From Oscillospiraceae bacterium (GTDB lineage Bacteria; Bacillota; Clostridia; Oscillospirales; Oscillospiraceae), in NCBI GenBank assembly GCA_017397835.1, contig JAFQHV010000029.1:1-57812 (forward strand): a stretch of 57,812 nt of DNA, read 5' to 3'. A program made the translations under genes and the position numbers. The notes beneath the pieces are model-generated. The model did no database searches and had not been told where the DNA came from. It saw only the letters and a program-made list of their open reading frames with translations. Within the stretch, counting starts at the first letter, position 1; each line of letters starts with the position of its first letter. Of the stretch, positions 28,201-35,843 are shown piece by piece.

Positions 28201-28232
28201 CCCAGATGCTGACCAACTACCTGCGCGGCTGA
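22257..28232 (+). CDS. Giant SLH-anchored sialidase-like protein D
   Basis: This 1991-aa protein starts at an ATG with GAGGAGG upstream and has a signal peptide ending near ALAAP. It has the same module order as C: three CBM9-like modules (first VPTVDGKLDEAMWLLRD; third LVLDGKIKENQWYTPY), concanavalin-like domains between them, an Ig-like module, a discoidin-like module (RFVKVHTYHDN), a linker, then a sialidase-type propeller (about 1214-1575). The propeller starts HGRPITLSNGDIIVVGR, with Asp boxes STDGGRTF, TDDCAKTW (Ala where Gly is usual) and SADGGKTW. A final beta-sandwich precedes three SLH repeats (about 1820-1991). It is divergent from its AraC partner and ends at a strong terminator. 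Binding and cleavage specificity are unknown. Confidence 0.93.
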   Translation: MKKVASFLLTVVMFLSMLPGTALAAPLLIAPAPGAPIEANYLANVPTVDGKLDEAMWLLRDRIGSVPVTIVTNEDKLFIGMKTNEAKASFTVNDVAVEADLNGKVVLVNGEKVGVCAKDDTAGTAEVEIPLSAVGMIYAVKQDVPFAAKVGGDGYNGKLAFAYKEIKVADNFANLAGQAYAKELALGKETQEVHSAQVEGGGIHFKTGTLTDAGAMLNSPKWNAGTINNSMGWEASFKADFNDLPVANQLGYLALCGVALDIRAEEYVRIGFYADAAGNLRVSMYDEPANLTKDIDTGLDLPAKGVDVRMVVNDDFTSEVFLNGKSVANFPVPTRTTAPAGIYFSATTLRRDTAVENKVDVLIYDFMLTQAAPAAQLPVSMANGLKQDGALDEPFWTLNPVNKTQFGLLCDQEKLYIALNTTEKQIEFNINNTKATAKLGSSPTFALGFTMGSTIKGNGNGQYEIAIPLKLLNVDEPTGQKVPFVVTVGETTREYEMSVGGGAVLTVLEREVASGDGTMEATAYLDTAGLVLDGKIKENQWYTPYQTQGKKGSLSADIGFLWDSYNLYVGGQVFSASRAQKLALTVGGKTVTADLGAQTSTAGVILPVGQTFEWRIPLTGLGIDAPLNHKTTYKLDVVGADGTSTIQGNLTLAGQVVVFGDTCGDFSGKAYTVTSNTTYTKQSQGNGAYVITTDEGLGNNNEMIQYYTLLDFDGGAYEFTIDMNIKDVGAYNATLGWRGLCFEIRQPELQTRYNFRQDGQGNILLDILYNLPVETLDTGVDLGERATFTIKVSESLAPTLYVNGEFIGGFSTLNRTQFDIKDNIPMPRLIFQPQNYGRVLNQDGSLGELEAEIYDMLWTQTPYVDAATIVETAARTITEEYILAGANGQDVTQLRLPKEAVVSDLGINCAVKWTAIDAATGMTAKNVNVDTGVITRGTEPLLLDLMATISYNGSGVTKSFRFQTKGLPSAGKVAMIYGDENPLTGQVTDWTDNSYQYFDTEHNSLVMDQGSSKEFNRIVLHDNDDFSRVSQRHLGVFVSEDGKSWTKVTGWLLHQDGPDYTLYNLKAKARFVKVHTYHDNLAVSDYQPSFYNIVPNMITVSNESGLPGASGAFAHKAEVKVTTGEQDSPVFISLALLGAKAGQYKADCSDFRFTVGDTALAYWYNGKDGFYVRVPSVPATVTAHWGNGNAKDFSDAEMTFEVTYGNVSCIDISGTTGMGTHGRPITLSNGDIIVVGRQASTKGDLAYVRSTDGGRTFIETPEVAMRDADNKGRALGYGGFIYNKHIDRLFLFAYSGSGKDANDYRIVITYTDDCAKTWSTPLYLRGADAEPFMNDTVINNYPDYLGRTVFYGDGLTLSTYDGDGPNIDYVFSTGDKNMENQHNVAIAIFSADGGKTWTASDTILTMNLGGGEFGLSETSLSELDNGDIYLVSRAQQNDNFYLWEATSKDQGKTWTQGYSKIISSNTSPVLARYGEDRLVLHSSRNSLGAHVYRRTPMHIGITSDNYQSYDRYIDLTLGTSLDTLYERESRMTQPGIAISADGNEAFVCWFDHFWLAHGESFTPGKMGAYAGATGTIGFRVEEFDELVYDSKGAYDNFEVSSLKYQGWLADIGSTIKLVKSESASGLYSMMLVDENAGAATHAAREIPAMKAGTVGAKVKVSSTNTNDFALELKAAFNETFLRHALAAVSFSPDGTISLCYKDEKDVMSKKTVGKVATDTWFDVAVSFDIAADTGALYINGERISDIDLMRDQRMTPAVVGSYNTEQQETIEYYHTNVVNEVISIMFTQTEANAENGGVLYVDDFYATELTTPIVRTLQSVSFADVKQTDWHYDAVSFAVDNGIMSGYSADKFGPNDTLNRAMVVQVLYNKEGQPDLKGAKHSFSDVPAGQWFNNAVTWGSNRGVVSGYGGGVFKPEDAVTIEQVAVILWNYSHTPDGFGDLSKLGSYSDWAANALRWAVDKGILSNVPFKNVTEQATRAQTAQMLTNYLRG

Positions 28233-28255
28233 ATTTAATTTGCTTTTTCCCATAA

Positions 28256-28291
28256 CAGAACCCCGCGGTCCGTTCGGACTGCGGGGTTCTG
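28256..28291 (+). terminator. Intrinsic terminator of gene D
   Basis: A 16-bp GC-rich stem (28256-28271 with 28276-28291) has one G-T pair and a 4-base loop. Sequence and spacing after the stop match the terminators of C and F. Confidence 0.82.
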
Positions 28292-28308
28292 CTATGCGGT
28301 AAGTCTGC

Positions 28309-28337
28309 TTGCAATTATCGGAAATAGACGATATAAT
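28309..28337 (+). promoter_or_regulatory. Promoter of the membrane protein-rsmE-methyltransferase operon
   Basis: TTGCAA (28309-28314) and a perfect TATAAT (28332-28337) are separated by 17 bases, 35 bases ahead of the start codon at 28372. Confidence 0.7.
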
Positions 28338-28371
28338 AGCTTAACAATTTGAGTGAAACGCAGGTGGTTCT

Positions 28372-29001
28372 ATGAGCAACGTTCCCGGCTATGTTCGTCC
28401 CGGCGGGAAGTCCTATGTCAGTGATGAGGGCATTATTTATTGTACGGACGGAAAGCTGCGCTGGGTGTATGAATTGGATCAGCGTAAGTGCCCCACGGTG
28501 CTGCTGGATCTGCTTTGGAAGTACGTGGCCATCGCGCTGGTCGTGGGTGCGCTGTTTCTGCGCCTGCCGCCGCAGGCGACCCTTGGCACTGCGGTCGTCG
28601 CCGAGCTGACTTTGGTCGGCGCTGCGGCTTTGGCGGCATTGGTTGTTTTTGGCGTGCGTCTGCTGGAACATGGGCGGTTTATCTGTTTGGTATATACGCT
28701 GGATGAACAGGTGATCTCCTGTCAGCAGATCAGGGGGAAGACCAACAAGGAGTACGTAACACACGCCTTTGCCGTATGGGTGGGGGGACAGAGCCAACCT
28801 GCCGTGCGTACCTGCAAACTCCGGCAGACCCCGCTTGCGTGTGTGCGCAGCGTTGTGGCCGCTCCGGCGCGGAACCGGCTCCGACTGCGAGGAGCCAAGG
28901 GGCTGCGAACCGTTTTTGTCGCGCCGCGGCAGCTGCCGGTGGTGCTGGATTGCCTGACCCGATACTGCCCCGAAATGAGCCGGAAACGGGCCGGAAAATA
29001 A
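28372..29001 (+). CDS. Small membrane protein of unknown function
   Basis: I do not recognise this 209-aa protein. It has a hydrophilic N-terminus (about 45 residues) and two neighbouring hydrophobic stretches: around residues 46-65 (YVAIALVVGALFL) and 75-95 (ELTLVGAAALAALVVFGV). These suggest a two-helix hairpin with both tails cytoplasmic. The C-terminal about 110 residues are soluble and rich in Arg and Cys. GCAGGTGG precedes the ATG. It is the first gene after a good promoter and only 18 bases upstream of rsmE, so it is probably co-transcribed with the rRNA methyltransferases. That linkage may be incidental. Confidence 0.75.
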   Translation: MSNVPGYVRPGGKSYVSDEGIIYCTDGKLRWVYELDQRKCPTVLLDLLWKYVAIALVVGALFLRLPPQATLGTAVVAELTLVGAAALAALVVFGVRLLEHGRFICLVYTLDEQVISCQQIRGKTNKEYVTHAFAVWVGGQSQPAVRTCKLRQTPLACVRSVVAAPARNRLRLRGAKGLRTVFVAPRQLPVVLDCLTRYCPEMSRKRAGK

Positions 29002-29019
29002 AACGCGAGGGTGTGCGGT

Positions 29020-29775
29020 ATGTATAATTTTTTTGTTGATGCGTCTGCCCGGATAGGGGAGCGGTTCCGAATCAGCGGAAAGGACCGCAACCATATCTGC
29101 AACGTGCTGCGGATGCAGGTGGGGGATACCTTCCTCGTCAGCTGCGGCGGGATGAGCAGCCTGTGCTGCCTGAAGTATATGGATGAAACGGTGGTCGAGG
29201 CGGAGATCGTGGAGGAAGATCACAGGAATACGGAGCTTCCGGTCCGGCTTTATCTCTTTCAGGGTCTGCCCAAGGGAGATAAGCTGGAGCTGATCATCCA
29301 AAAGACTGTGGAGCTGGGCGTGGCGGGCATCATTCCCGTGGAAATGAGCCGCTGCGTGGTGAAACTGGATGAGAAGAAGAAAAAAGCGCGGAGGGAACGT
29401 TGGCAGTCGATTGCGGAAAGCGCGGCCAAACAGAGCAAGCGAAACGTGATTCCCGACGTTTCGGATGTCTTGAGCTATAAGCAGGCCATGGAAAAAGCCG
29501 GTGAGATGGACCTGTTTCTTGTGCCTTACGAGAACGAGCGCGGCATGGCGGCTACCCGGGAGGCACTGGAGCGCATCAAACCCGGCATGTCTGTCGGCAT
29601 TTTGGTGGGCCCGGAGGGTGGATTTGAGGACAAAGAAATCGAATTGGCCCGCCAAGCGGGGGCGGCAGTCATTTCCCTTGGGCAGCGCATCCTGCGGGCG
29701 GAGACGGCCGCGGTGACTGCGGTGGCCATGGGAATGCTGCACGTGGAGATGAATTTGGACGGTGACGGGCAATGA
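29020..29775 (+). CDS. rsmE: 16S rRNA (uracil-1498-N3)-methyltransferase
   Basis: This 251-aa SPOUT-class enzyme methylates U1498 (E. coli numbering) of 16S rRNA using SAM. The N-terminal PUA-like domain starts YNFFVDASARIGERFRISG. The C-terminal trefoil knot carries the family signature GPEGGFEDKEIELA and LGQRILRAETAAVTA. ATG 29020 follows GAGGGTG; a GTG nine bases earlier is in frame but too close to that site. Its TGA overlaps the next start (ATGA), giving translational coupling to another rRNA methyltransferase. Confidence 0.95.
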   Translation: MYNFFVDASARIGERFRISGKDRNHICNVLRMQVGDTFLVSCGGMSSLCCLKYMDETVVEAEIVEEDHRNTELPVRLYLFQGLPKGDKLELIIQKTVELGVAGIIPVEMSRCVVKLDEKKKKARRERWQSIAESAAKQSKRNVIPDVSDVLSYKQAMEKAGEMDLFLVPYENERGMAATREALERIKPGMSVGILVGPEGGFEDKEIELARQAGAAVISLGQRILRAETAAVTAVAMGMLHVEMNLDGDGQ

Positions 29776-31130
29776 AAACGTTACCGGCGGAATTTGCGGC
29801 AAGGATGAAGAAACTGCTGGGGGAGGAAGAGTACGCCCTTTATGAGGCTTCTTTTGACCGGGATGCGGTGCGCGCCTTCCGCGTAAATACAGAAAAGATA
29901 TCCGTGGCGGAGTTTGCCAAAATCGACCCCTTTTCCTCGGAGCCGATCCCCTATGCGGAAACGGGGTTTTATCTGGACTGTGACAAGGTGGGAAACCACC
30001 CGTTCCACCACGCAGGTATGATTTACGTGCAGGACCCCGGTGCTATGGCCACGGCAGAATGTTTGGACATTCAGCCGGATTGGTGGATTCTGGACCTGTG
30101 TGCCGCACCGGGGGGAAAGAGCAGTCAGCTGCGCAACAAGTTGGGGGAGGATGGAATCCTCATTTCCAACGAAATTGTGCCGTCCCGTTGTAAAATCTTG
30201 ACGGGGAATATAGAACGGCTTGGGTTCCGCAACACGGCTACCACCTGCCTAGATCCTGTGCGTGTTGCGCAGCGGTTTCCGGAAACCTTTGACATGATTA
30301 TGGTGGATGCACCCTGTTCCGGTGAGGGAATGTTCCGCAAGGACGACACCGCCATCCGGGAGTGGAGCGTGGAGAACGTGCTGCACTGCGCCAAGCGGCA
30401 GAGGGACATTTTGGAGCAGGCTGTACTGGCTCTGCGCCCGGGCGGGTATATGGTCTATGCCACCTGTACGTTCTCGCTGGAAGAGAATGAGATGGTGGTG
30501 GATGACTTTTTGCGCAGCCATCCGGACTTTGAACTGGTTCCGGTGCGGGAAGCGGTGCGGTGCTGCACGGACGATGGTATCGCCTACGAAGGCTGCACCT
30601 GCCAAAACCTGCGCGATGCGCGCCGGTTTTATCCCCACAAGAGCCGGGGAGAGGGGCAATTTATGGCTGTGCTCCATGACAGACGACCCTGTGCGCCGCG
30701 CCCGGCTAGGACGAATCGGCCGGCGGGCAAGCCGGATCCCGTTGTTATCGACTTTTTGAATGAAACCCTTGCGGACTACGAGCCGGAGCGGGTTTCGACT
30801 TATAACGGCAATCCCGTCTACGCGGCACCTGCGCTGACGATGGACAGGGGCGCCGCGTTTTCCTGCGGCGTTACCATCGGGGAAGTGCGAAAGAATTACA
30901 TCCAGCCTCATCACCAGTTCTTTATGGCTATGGGAAGACAGTTCAAACGGAAAATCGAGCTTGCACCCGACAGCGCGGAGCTGGAGCGGTATCTGCACGG
31001 CGAGGAGATCGCGGTGGACTGCGAAAACGGCTGGGCGGTGATCACCACGCACGGGTGCACCGTGGGTGGCGTGAAGGTGTCGGCGGGCCGGGCTAAGAAC
31101 CATTATCCCAAGGGGCTGCGAAAAGTATAA
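29772..31130 (+). CDS. RsmB/RsmF-type 16S rRNA cytosine-C5 methyltransferase
   Basis: This 452-aa NOL1/NOP2/Sun-family SAM-dependent enzyme carries the motifs LDLCAAPGGKSSQL (SAM binding), DAPCSGEGMFRKD (Cys182) and ATCTFSLEENE (Cys232, the position of the catalytic nucleophile in this family). The N-terminal RsmF-like domain (LPAEFAARMKKLLGEEEY) and a C-terminal extension of about 150 residues fit the Gram-positive RsmF-like subgroup with a PUA-like RNA-binding end. The exact target cytosine is not determinable. The start overlaps the stop of rsmE by four bases. A bidirectional terminator follows. Confidence 0.93.
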   Translation: MKTLPAEFAARMKKLLGEEEYALYEASFDRDAVRAFRVNTEKISVAEFAKIDPFSSEPIPYAETGFYLDCDKVGNHPFHHAGMIYVQDPGAMATAECLDIQPDWWILDLCAAPGGKSSQLRNKLGEDGILISNEIVPSRCKILTGNIERLGFRNTATTCLDPVRVAQRFPETFDMIMVDAPCSGEGMFRKDDTAIREWSVENVLHCAKRQRDILEQAVLALRPGGYMVYATCTFSLEENEMVVDDFLRSHPDFELVPVREAVRCCTDDGIAYEGCTCQNLRDARRFYPHKSRGEGQFMAVLHDRRPCAPRPARTNRPAGKPDPVVIDFLNETLADYEPERVSTYNGNPVYAAPALTMDRGAAFSCGVTIGEVRKNYIQPHHQFFMAMGRQFKRKIELAPDSAELERYLHGEEIAVDCENGWAVITTHGCTVGGVKVSAGRAKNHYPKGLRKV

Positions 31131-31134
31131 CGAC

Positions 31135-31166
31135 AAAAAAGCGCCTGAACGTTCAGGCGCTTTTTT
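31135..31166. terminator. Bidirectional intrinsic terminator
   Basis: A perfect 14-bp stem (31135-31148 with 31153-31166) begins with A6 and ends with T6, between convergent genes. Confidence 0.9.
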
Positions 31167-31194
31167 CGTGGGCAAATATTTGGTTTGGGTTCGG

Positions 31195-32634
31195 TCAGGC
31201 CTTGCGCAGGGAGATGGGTCGGCCTTTCTGATACTCGACGGTGTAGCGTTCGCCGCGCAGCCACAGGTTGGACAGACGGAAATAGTCCCAATCGGCCGGG
31301 ATGTTGGGGGTGAGGTACAACGCCTCCTTGTCGGTGCGTACACCGGCCAGACCGGTGATGACGAGGTCGCAGAAAGTGGAGTGGTTGTAGTAGCGGCCCC
31401 GCTCGGCGGGCGGCTTTTGGCGGGATTCCAACCACGTTCTGGAGGGCCACTCCCCGGTAAAGGGGTGCTGCATTTCGTCCACCCAGGGGATAAAAGTTCC
31501 GTTTGCGGAGGGCATGACGTGGCTTTGAGCATACTGTCGCAGGAGGGACAGGAACATATCCTTGTACGTTTGGCTGTCGTTGTAGTGCCAAACATAGTTG
31601 CGCAGGGCGGTGAGGGCCTGTGCCGTGGCAAAGGGCCACACGTAGCCGTTCCACAGGCACATATGGTCGGCCTCGTACAGGAAACGGGGGTGGGAGCGGT
31701 CCGCTGTGGTCAGGCCGAAGGGGGCGTGGAACACGGCAGGGTCAGTCAGCAGGTCGAAGGCGGCGTCGTCTTTGCGCTCCGGGATGCAGAATGCCCAGGG
31801 GATGTACCCAAGCAGTTCTCGCACGATGGCGGAACCGCCCTGGTCAAAGACGTCGGTCAGGTCGTCCCGGGTGGAGTGGAAGGCACGGTAAAAACCGTCT
31901 GCATATAGATTTTCGTTTATCAAGCGACGCAGATCGGCGGCTTTTTGGCGGTACGTACGGGCGATTTCCTCCTCGCCGAGCCGTTCAGCCAGTTGGGCGA
32001 TGGCGGCGCGGTCGGCGTACATATAGCTGTTCAGGGTGGGGCGGATGCCCTTGGTTTCGATCAGGCCGTCCCGGCCGCTGATGGAGTACTCCATGCCGTC
32101 GGGCAGGTCCTTTGACCAGAACATTCCGTTGGGCAGCAGGTGCTTTTGCTCCCAAACTTCGTGGTAGCGGCAGGCTAGGGTCAAAATGCGCTTGGGGTCA
32201 GGGCCGAAGCCGGCCGTGCGGTAAAAGTCCAGCAGGGCGGAGATGAGCCAGCTACTGTATTGGTGGGCCTTCACGTCCTCCTGCCCGCTCAGCAGCAGGT
32301 CGATATAGCTGTCCAAATACTGGTGGGAGGTTCGGAGCCAGCGGCCCTCAGCGATGTGATGGCCGGTGGAGGCGTTGATGATGTTGTGACGGGCGGACCA
32401 GTGGACCTGGGGCAGGAATTCGGAGATCATAAAGCCGTCGGCGGTGTTTCGGATATGCTTGCGGAAGGTCCACCAGCGGAAGTAATAGGTTCGCTCGATG
32501 TCCTTGTCGGGGCACTCCAGAACGGGAATCTCCTCCCGCATCCAGGCGGCGGCATGGGCGTTGTCGATGTGGTTGATATACCGCTCGTTGTCGGTGGCGT
32601 TGAATTGGGCCACGTATCGTTCGATGATGTCCAT
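31195..32634 (-). CDS. MGH1/GH63-like (alpha/alpha)6-barrel glycoside hydrolase
   Basis: This 479-aa protein lacks a signal peptide and so is cytoplasmic. ATG 32634 has a perfect AGGAGGTG upstream. Motifs fit the trehalase/GH63/mannosylglycerate-hydrolase clan: GRDGLIETKGIRPTLNSYMY, HPRFLYEADHMCLWNGYVWP with following FATAQALTAL, and YNHSTFCDLVITGLAG near the end. The WNG-WP-T-Q motif is characteristic. The likely role is hydrolysis of an imported oligosaccharide or glycosyl conjugate; substrate is unknown. It is downstream of pflA on the same strand but separated by a terminator-like hairpin, so it may be an independent unit. Confidence 0.82.
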   Translation of the reverse strand: MDIIERYVAQFNATDNERYINHIDNAHAAAWMREEIPVLECPDKDIERTYYFRWWTFRKHIRNTADGFMISEFLPQVHWSARHNIINASTGHHIAEGRWLRTSHQYLDSYIDLLLSGQEDVKAHQYSSWLISALLDFYRTAGFGPDPKRILTLACRYHEVWEQKHLLPNGMFWSKDLPDGMEYSISGRDGLIETKGIRPTLNSYMYADRAAIAQLAERLGEEEIARTYRQKAADLRRLINENLYADGFYRAFHSTRDDLTDVFDQGGSAIVRELLGYIPWAFCIPERKDDAAFDLLTDPAVFHAPFGLTTADRSHPRFLYEADHMCLWNGYVWPFATAQALTALRNYVWHYNDSQTYKDMFLSLLRQYAQSHVMPSANGTFIPWVDEMQHPFTGEWPSRTWLESRQKPPAERGRYYNHSTFCDLVITGLAGVRTDKEALYLTPNIPADWDYFRLSNLWLRGERYTVEYQKGRPISLRKA

Positions 32635-32686
32635 GGGCGGCACCTCCTGTGGATGATTTTGGAAAATTATATCACAACGGCAAAGA

Positions 32687-32716
32687 AAAGCCAACCCTCG
32701 GATAAGGGCTGGCTTT
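32687..32716 (-). terminator. Intrinsic terminator of the pfl operon
   Basis: A 12-bp stem (32687-32698 with 32705-32716) is complete only on the minus-strand RNA, where the one odd pair is a G-U wobble. It directly follows the pflA stop codon and ends with TTT. Confidence 0.65.
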
Positions 32717-32718
32717 TT

Positions 32719-33411
32719 TTACAGAAGGGCATTTAATTTGACCATGGATTCCGCGGTGGGTTCGGGAACGTGGGCCAGGGGGAAGGGGATATTCATAGCT
32801 TCGTACTTGGTGGAGCACAGTTTGCGGAAGGGGAGCAGCTCCACTTTGTCCACGCAGGGGTGGGAGTCCCGGATTTGGGCCAGTGCGCGGATATTGTCCT
32901 CGCTGTCATTCAGGGTGGGGACGATGACCTGGCGCAGGGTGGTGGGGATACCGCGGCGGTTCAGTTCCGCCAAAAAGTCCAGCACCGGGGTCAGGGAGCA
33001 GCCCACGTGGGCGCGGTAGTCGGCATCGCTCGTGTACTTGATGTCCAGCAGGACCCGGTCGGTGACGGTGAGCAGGTTTTGCACATCCTGGTTCATCACG
33101 CAGCCGGAGGTATCCAAACAGGTGTGGATACCCTGTGCCTTGCAGAGGGTGAACAGGTCGGCAACCTCTGCTGCTTGCAGCAAAGGTTCGCCGCCGGACA
33201 CGGTGATGCCGCCGTCGGCACCGAAGTATTCCCTGTACCGGGCGGCGCGGCGGGCCAATTCTTCTGCGGAAAACTCCTGACCGCCGTCAAACGCCCAAGT
33301 ATCGGGGTTGTGGCAGCATTTGCACCGCAGGGGGCAGCCCTGTGTGAACACCACGAAGCGCACGCCGGGGCCGTCGAGGGTCCCGAGGGACTGGATGGAA
33401 TGGACCCGCAT
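32719..33411 (-). CDS. pflA: Pyruvate formate-lyase-activating enzyme
   Basis: This 230-aa radical-SAM protein installs the glycyl radical on PflB. The 4Fe-4S/SAM motif is CPLRCKCCHNPDTW (CxxxCxxC). SGGEPLLQ (the GGE SAM-binding motif), CLDTSG and LLDIKYTS are also typical. ATG 33411 overlaps the pflB stop by one base (TGATG), and a GTG one codon earlier is possible; there is no good ribosome binding site, so translation is probably coupled to pflB. Length matches the family. Confidence 0.96.
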   Translation of the reverse strand: MRVHSIQSLGTLDGPGVRFVVFTQGCPLRCKCCHNPDTWAFDGGQEFSAEELARRAARYREYFGADGGITVSGGEPLLQAAEVADLFTLCKAQGIHTCLDTSGCVMNQDVQNLLTVTDRVLLDIKYTSDADYRAHVGCSLTPVLDFLAELNRRGIPTTLRQVIVPTLNDSEDNIRALAQIRDSHPCVDKVELLPFRKLCSTKYEAMNIPFPLAHVPEPTAESMVKLNALL

Positions 33412-35642
33412 CACATGGCCTCGTGGAAGGTGCGGCTGATGACCTCCCGCTGCTGCTCCCGGGAGAGCTTATTGAAGTTGACCGCGTAGCCGGACACACG
33501 GATGGTCAGGTTGGGGTAGGCCTCGGGATTTTCGTAAGCCTTGAGCAGAGTTTCCCGGTTCATGACGTTGACGTTGATGTGGTGGGCCTTTTTGGTGAAG
33601 TAGCCGTCCAGAATGGAGACCAGGTTGCCCTTGCGCTCGTCGTCGGTCTTGCCCAGGGTGTCGGGGGTGATGGAGAAGGTGTTGGACACGCCGTCACGGC
33701 AGTCGTCGTAGCTGATTTTGGCCACGGAGTTCAAAGAGGCCAGCGCGCCGTTCTCCTCCCGGTTGTGCATGGGGTTGGCACCGGGGGCGAAGGGTTCTGC
33801 GGCACCGCGGCCGTCGGGGGTGGCGCCGGTGTTTTTGCCGTACATCACGTTGGAGGTGATGGTCAGGATGGACAGGGTGTGGACGGCGTTGCGGTAGGTG
33901 GGGGTCTTGCGCAGCTCGGTAATGACCTTGTGGGTCAACTCTTTGGCCAGCAGGTCCACCCGGTCATCGTCGTTGCCGAACTTGGGGAAGTCGCCCACAG
34001 TCTCGAAGTCCTCGATAAAGCCCTCGGCATTGCGGATGGGGCGTACCTTGGCGTGCTTGATGGCGGACAGGGAGTCGGTCACCACGGAAAGACCGGCCAC
34101 ACCGAACGCCATGAGCCGCTCCACCTCGGTGTCGTGCAGGGCCATCTGGGTCTTTTCGTAGGCGTATTTATCGTGCATATAGTGGATGACGTTCATGGTG
34201 TTGACGTACAGGCGCATGAGCCATGCGATGTATTCGTCATAACGCTTCATGACGGCGTCGAAGTCCAGCTCGTCGCCCTCCATCACACCCATCTGGGGGC
34301 CGAGATGCATGGCGCTGGGCACGTCGTAGCCGCCGTTCAGGGCGATGAGCAGAAGCTTGGCCAGGTTGCACCGGGCGCCGAAGAACTGCATCTGCTTGCC
34401 CACCCGCATGGCGGAAACGCAGCAGGCGATGGCGTAGTCGTCACCGTAGTGGGGACGCATGAGGTCGTCGTTCTCGTACTGGATGGAGTCGGTGTCGATG
34501 GACACCTTGGCGCAGAAGCGCTTGAACGCCTCGGGCAGCTGGGTGGACCACAAAATGGTGATGTTGGGTTCGGGGGCGGAACCGAGGGTATAGAGCGTGT
34601 TCAGGAAGCGGAAGCTGCTGCGGGTGACCAGACTGCGGCCATCCTCGCCCATACCGCCAACGGCTTCGGTGATCCACATGGGATCGCCGCCGAACAGCTC
34701 GTTATACTCGGCGGTGCGCAGGTGGCGGGCGATGCGCAGCTTGATGACGAAGTCATCCATCAGTTCCTGGGCCTGAGCCTCGGTCAGGGTGCCGCGCTTC
34801 AGGTCGCGCTGGATATAGATGTCGAAGAAGGTGCTGACACGGCCCAGGGACATGGCGGCACCGTTCTGCTCCTTGATGGAGGCCAGATAGGCGAAGTAGG
34901 TCCACTGGATGGCCTGACGGGCATCCTTGGCGGGTTGGGAGATGTCGCAGCCGTACATGGCGGCCATTTCTTTCATGTAGCCCAGGAAGGTGATCTGCTG
35001 GTACAGCTCCTCACAGGCGCGGGCCACGTCGGCATTGAAATCCTGCCGGCCCATTTTGGCCTTGTCCGCCTGCTTCATTTCGATGAGCCGGTCCACGCCG
35101 TACAGGGCCACGCGGCGGTAATCGCCAATGATGCGGCCACGGCCGTATGCATCGGGCAGGCCGGTGATCACGTGGCTGCTGCGGGCGGCGCGCATCTCGT
35201 CGGTATAGACGCGGAACACGCCGGTGTTGTGGGTGGTGCGGAAGGTAAATTCCTGCTCCACCTTGTCGCTGAGCTGGTAGCCGTAGGCTTTGCAGGCCTG
35301 GCGGGCCATGCGGATGCCGCCGAAGGGATTGACACCGCGCTTGAGGGGACTGTCGGTCTGCATACCCACGATGAGCTCGTTGTCCTTGTCGATGTAGCCG
35401 GGGGCATAGCTGGTCAAAGAGGACACGGTTTCGGTGTCGATATCCAGCACACCGCCCTTTTCCCGCTCCTGCCGGAACAGGTCCTGCACCTTGGCCATCA
35501 GGGCCTGGGTGCGGGGGGTGGGCCCGGACAGGAACCGTTCGTCGCCCAAATATTCCTCATAGTTGGTCTGGATAAAGTCGCGGACGTTGATCTCGTCCTG
35601 CCAGACGCCGCTGCGGAAGCCGTTCCAATGTTCGTGTGTCAT
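33411..35642 (-). CDS. pflB: Formate C-acetyltransferase (pyruvate formate-lyase)
   Basis: This 743-aa enzyme converts pyruvate and CoA into acetyl-CoA and formate under anaerobic conditions. The active-site Cys pair lies in [14 protein letters not shown] (about residues 406-407). The glycyl-radical site is RVSGYAVNF near residue 717, close to the C-terminus as usual. ATG 35642 follows TTGGAGG. It is co-transcribed and coupled with pflA. A sigma-A promoter, a ZTP riboswitch and an overlapping terminator lie in its leader, so expression should rise when the folate/purine intermediate ZMP/ZTP accumulates. Confidence 0.97.
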   Translation of the reverse strand: MTHEHWNGFRSGVWQDEINVRDFIQTNYEEYLGDERFLSGPTPRTQALMAKVQDLFRQEREKGGVLDIDTETVSSLTSYAPGYIDKDNELIVGMQTDSPLKRGVNPFGGIRMARQACKAYGYQLSDKVEQEFTFRTTHNTGVFRVYTDEMRAARSSHVITGLPDAYGRGRIIGDYRRVALYGVDRLIEMKQADKAKMGRQDFNADVARACEELYQQITFLGYMKEMAAMYGCDISQPAKDARQAIQWTYFAYLASIKEQNGAAMSLGRVSTFFDIYIQRDLKRGTLTEAQAQELMDDFVIKLRIARHLRTAEYNELFGGDPMWITEAVGGMGEDGRSLVTRSSFRFLNTLYTLGSAPEPNITILWSTQLPEAFKRFCAKVSIDTDSIQYENDDLMRPHYGDDYAIACCVSAMRVGKQMQFFGARCNLAKLLLIALNGGYDVPSAMHLGPQMGVMEGDELDFDAVMKRYDEYIAWLMRLYVNTMNVIHYMHDKYAYEKTQMALHDTEVERLMAFGVAGLSVVTDSLSAIKHAKVRPIRNAEGFIEDFETVGDFPKFGNDDDRVDLLAKELTHKVITELRKTPTYRNAVHTLSILTITSNVMYGKNTGATPDGRGAAEPFAPGANPMHNREENGALASLNSVAKISYDDCRDGVSNTFSITPDTLGKTDDERKGNLVSILDGYFTKKAHHINVNVMNRETLLKAYENPEAYPNLTIRVSGYAVNFNKLSREQQREVISRTFHEAM

Positions 35643-35663
35643 ATCAATTTCCTCCAAGCAAAC

Positions 35664-35699
35664 AAAAAAGGGCAAATCAGTTGTAAAACTGACTTGCCC
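35664..35699 (-). terminator. Riboswitch-controlled intrinsic terminator in the pflB leader
   Basis: On the minus strand a 13-bp stem (35699-35687 with 35682-35670, one G-U pair) is followed by T6. Its 5' arm begins GGGCAAG, the same bases that close the ZTP aptamer, so the two structures exclude each other, which predicts an ON switch. Confidence 0.85.
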
Positions 35700-35767
35700 A
35701 GACGGTCGGCCGATTTGCCTTTTGCATTCCCCCGCGGTTACCCGCTGATCCGTCAGTCATGCAAAGG
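35694..35767 (-). promoter_or_regulatory. ZTP (pfl-motif) riboswitch aptamer
   Basis: The minus-strand RNA shows the two-part pfl-motif. The 5' domain has a P1 helix (CCTTTGCAT at 35767-35759 with ATGCAAAAGG at 35727-35718) enclosing GACTGACGGA and GGGTAACCGCGGGGGA. The 3' domain is CCGTCTGGGCA, which forms the pseudoknot and ligand site. ZTP riboswitches bind ZMP/ZTP, markers of 10-formyl-tetrahydrofolate shortage; PFL supplies formate for that cofactor. Placement before pflB is the classic context. Confidence 0.88.
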
Positions 35768-35785
35768 TTTTCTTTTTGTGCCCTT

Positions 35786-35814
35786 ATTCTATCGTATTCC
35801 CATTCGTTTGTCAA
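35786..35814 (-). promoter_or_regulatory. Promoter of the pflBA operon
   Basis: A perfect TTGACA (35814-35809), a 17-base spacer and TAGAAT (35791-35786) lie on the minus strand just upstream of the riboswitch. Confidence 0.82.
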
Positions 35815-35843
35815 GCGGGAAACTGAGGAAAAAACGGGCGGGC

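Noticed and set aside
22179-28253. A minus-strand open frame of 2024 codons opposite D, longer than D itself
   Set aside because: Striking in length, but composition is His/Gly/Val-rich without motifs, and D has start signals, domains and a terminator. Similar long mirrors oppose C, E, F and pflB.
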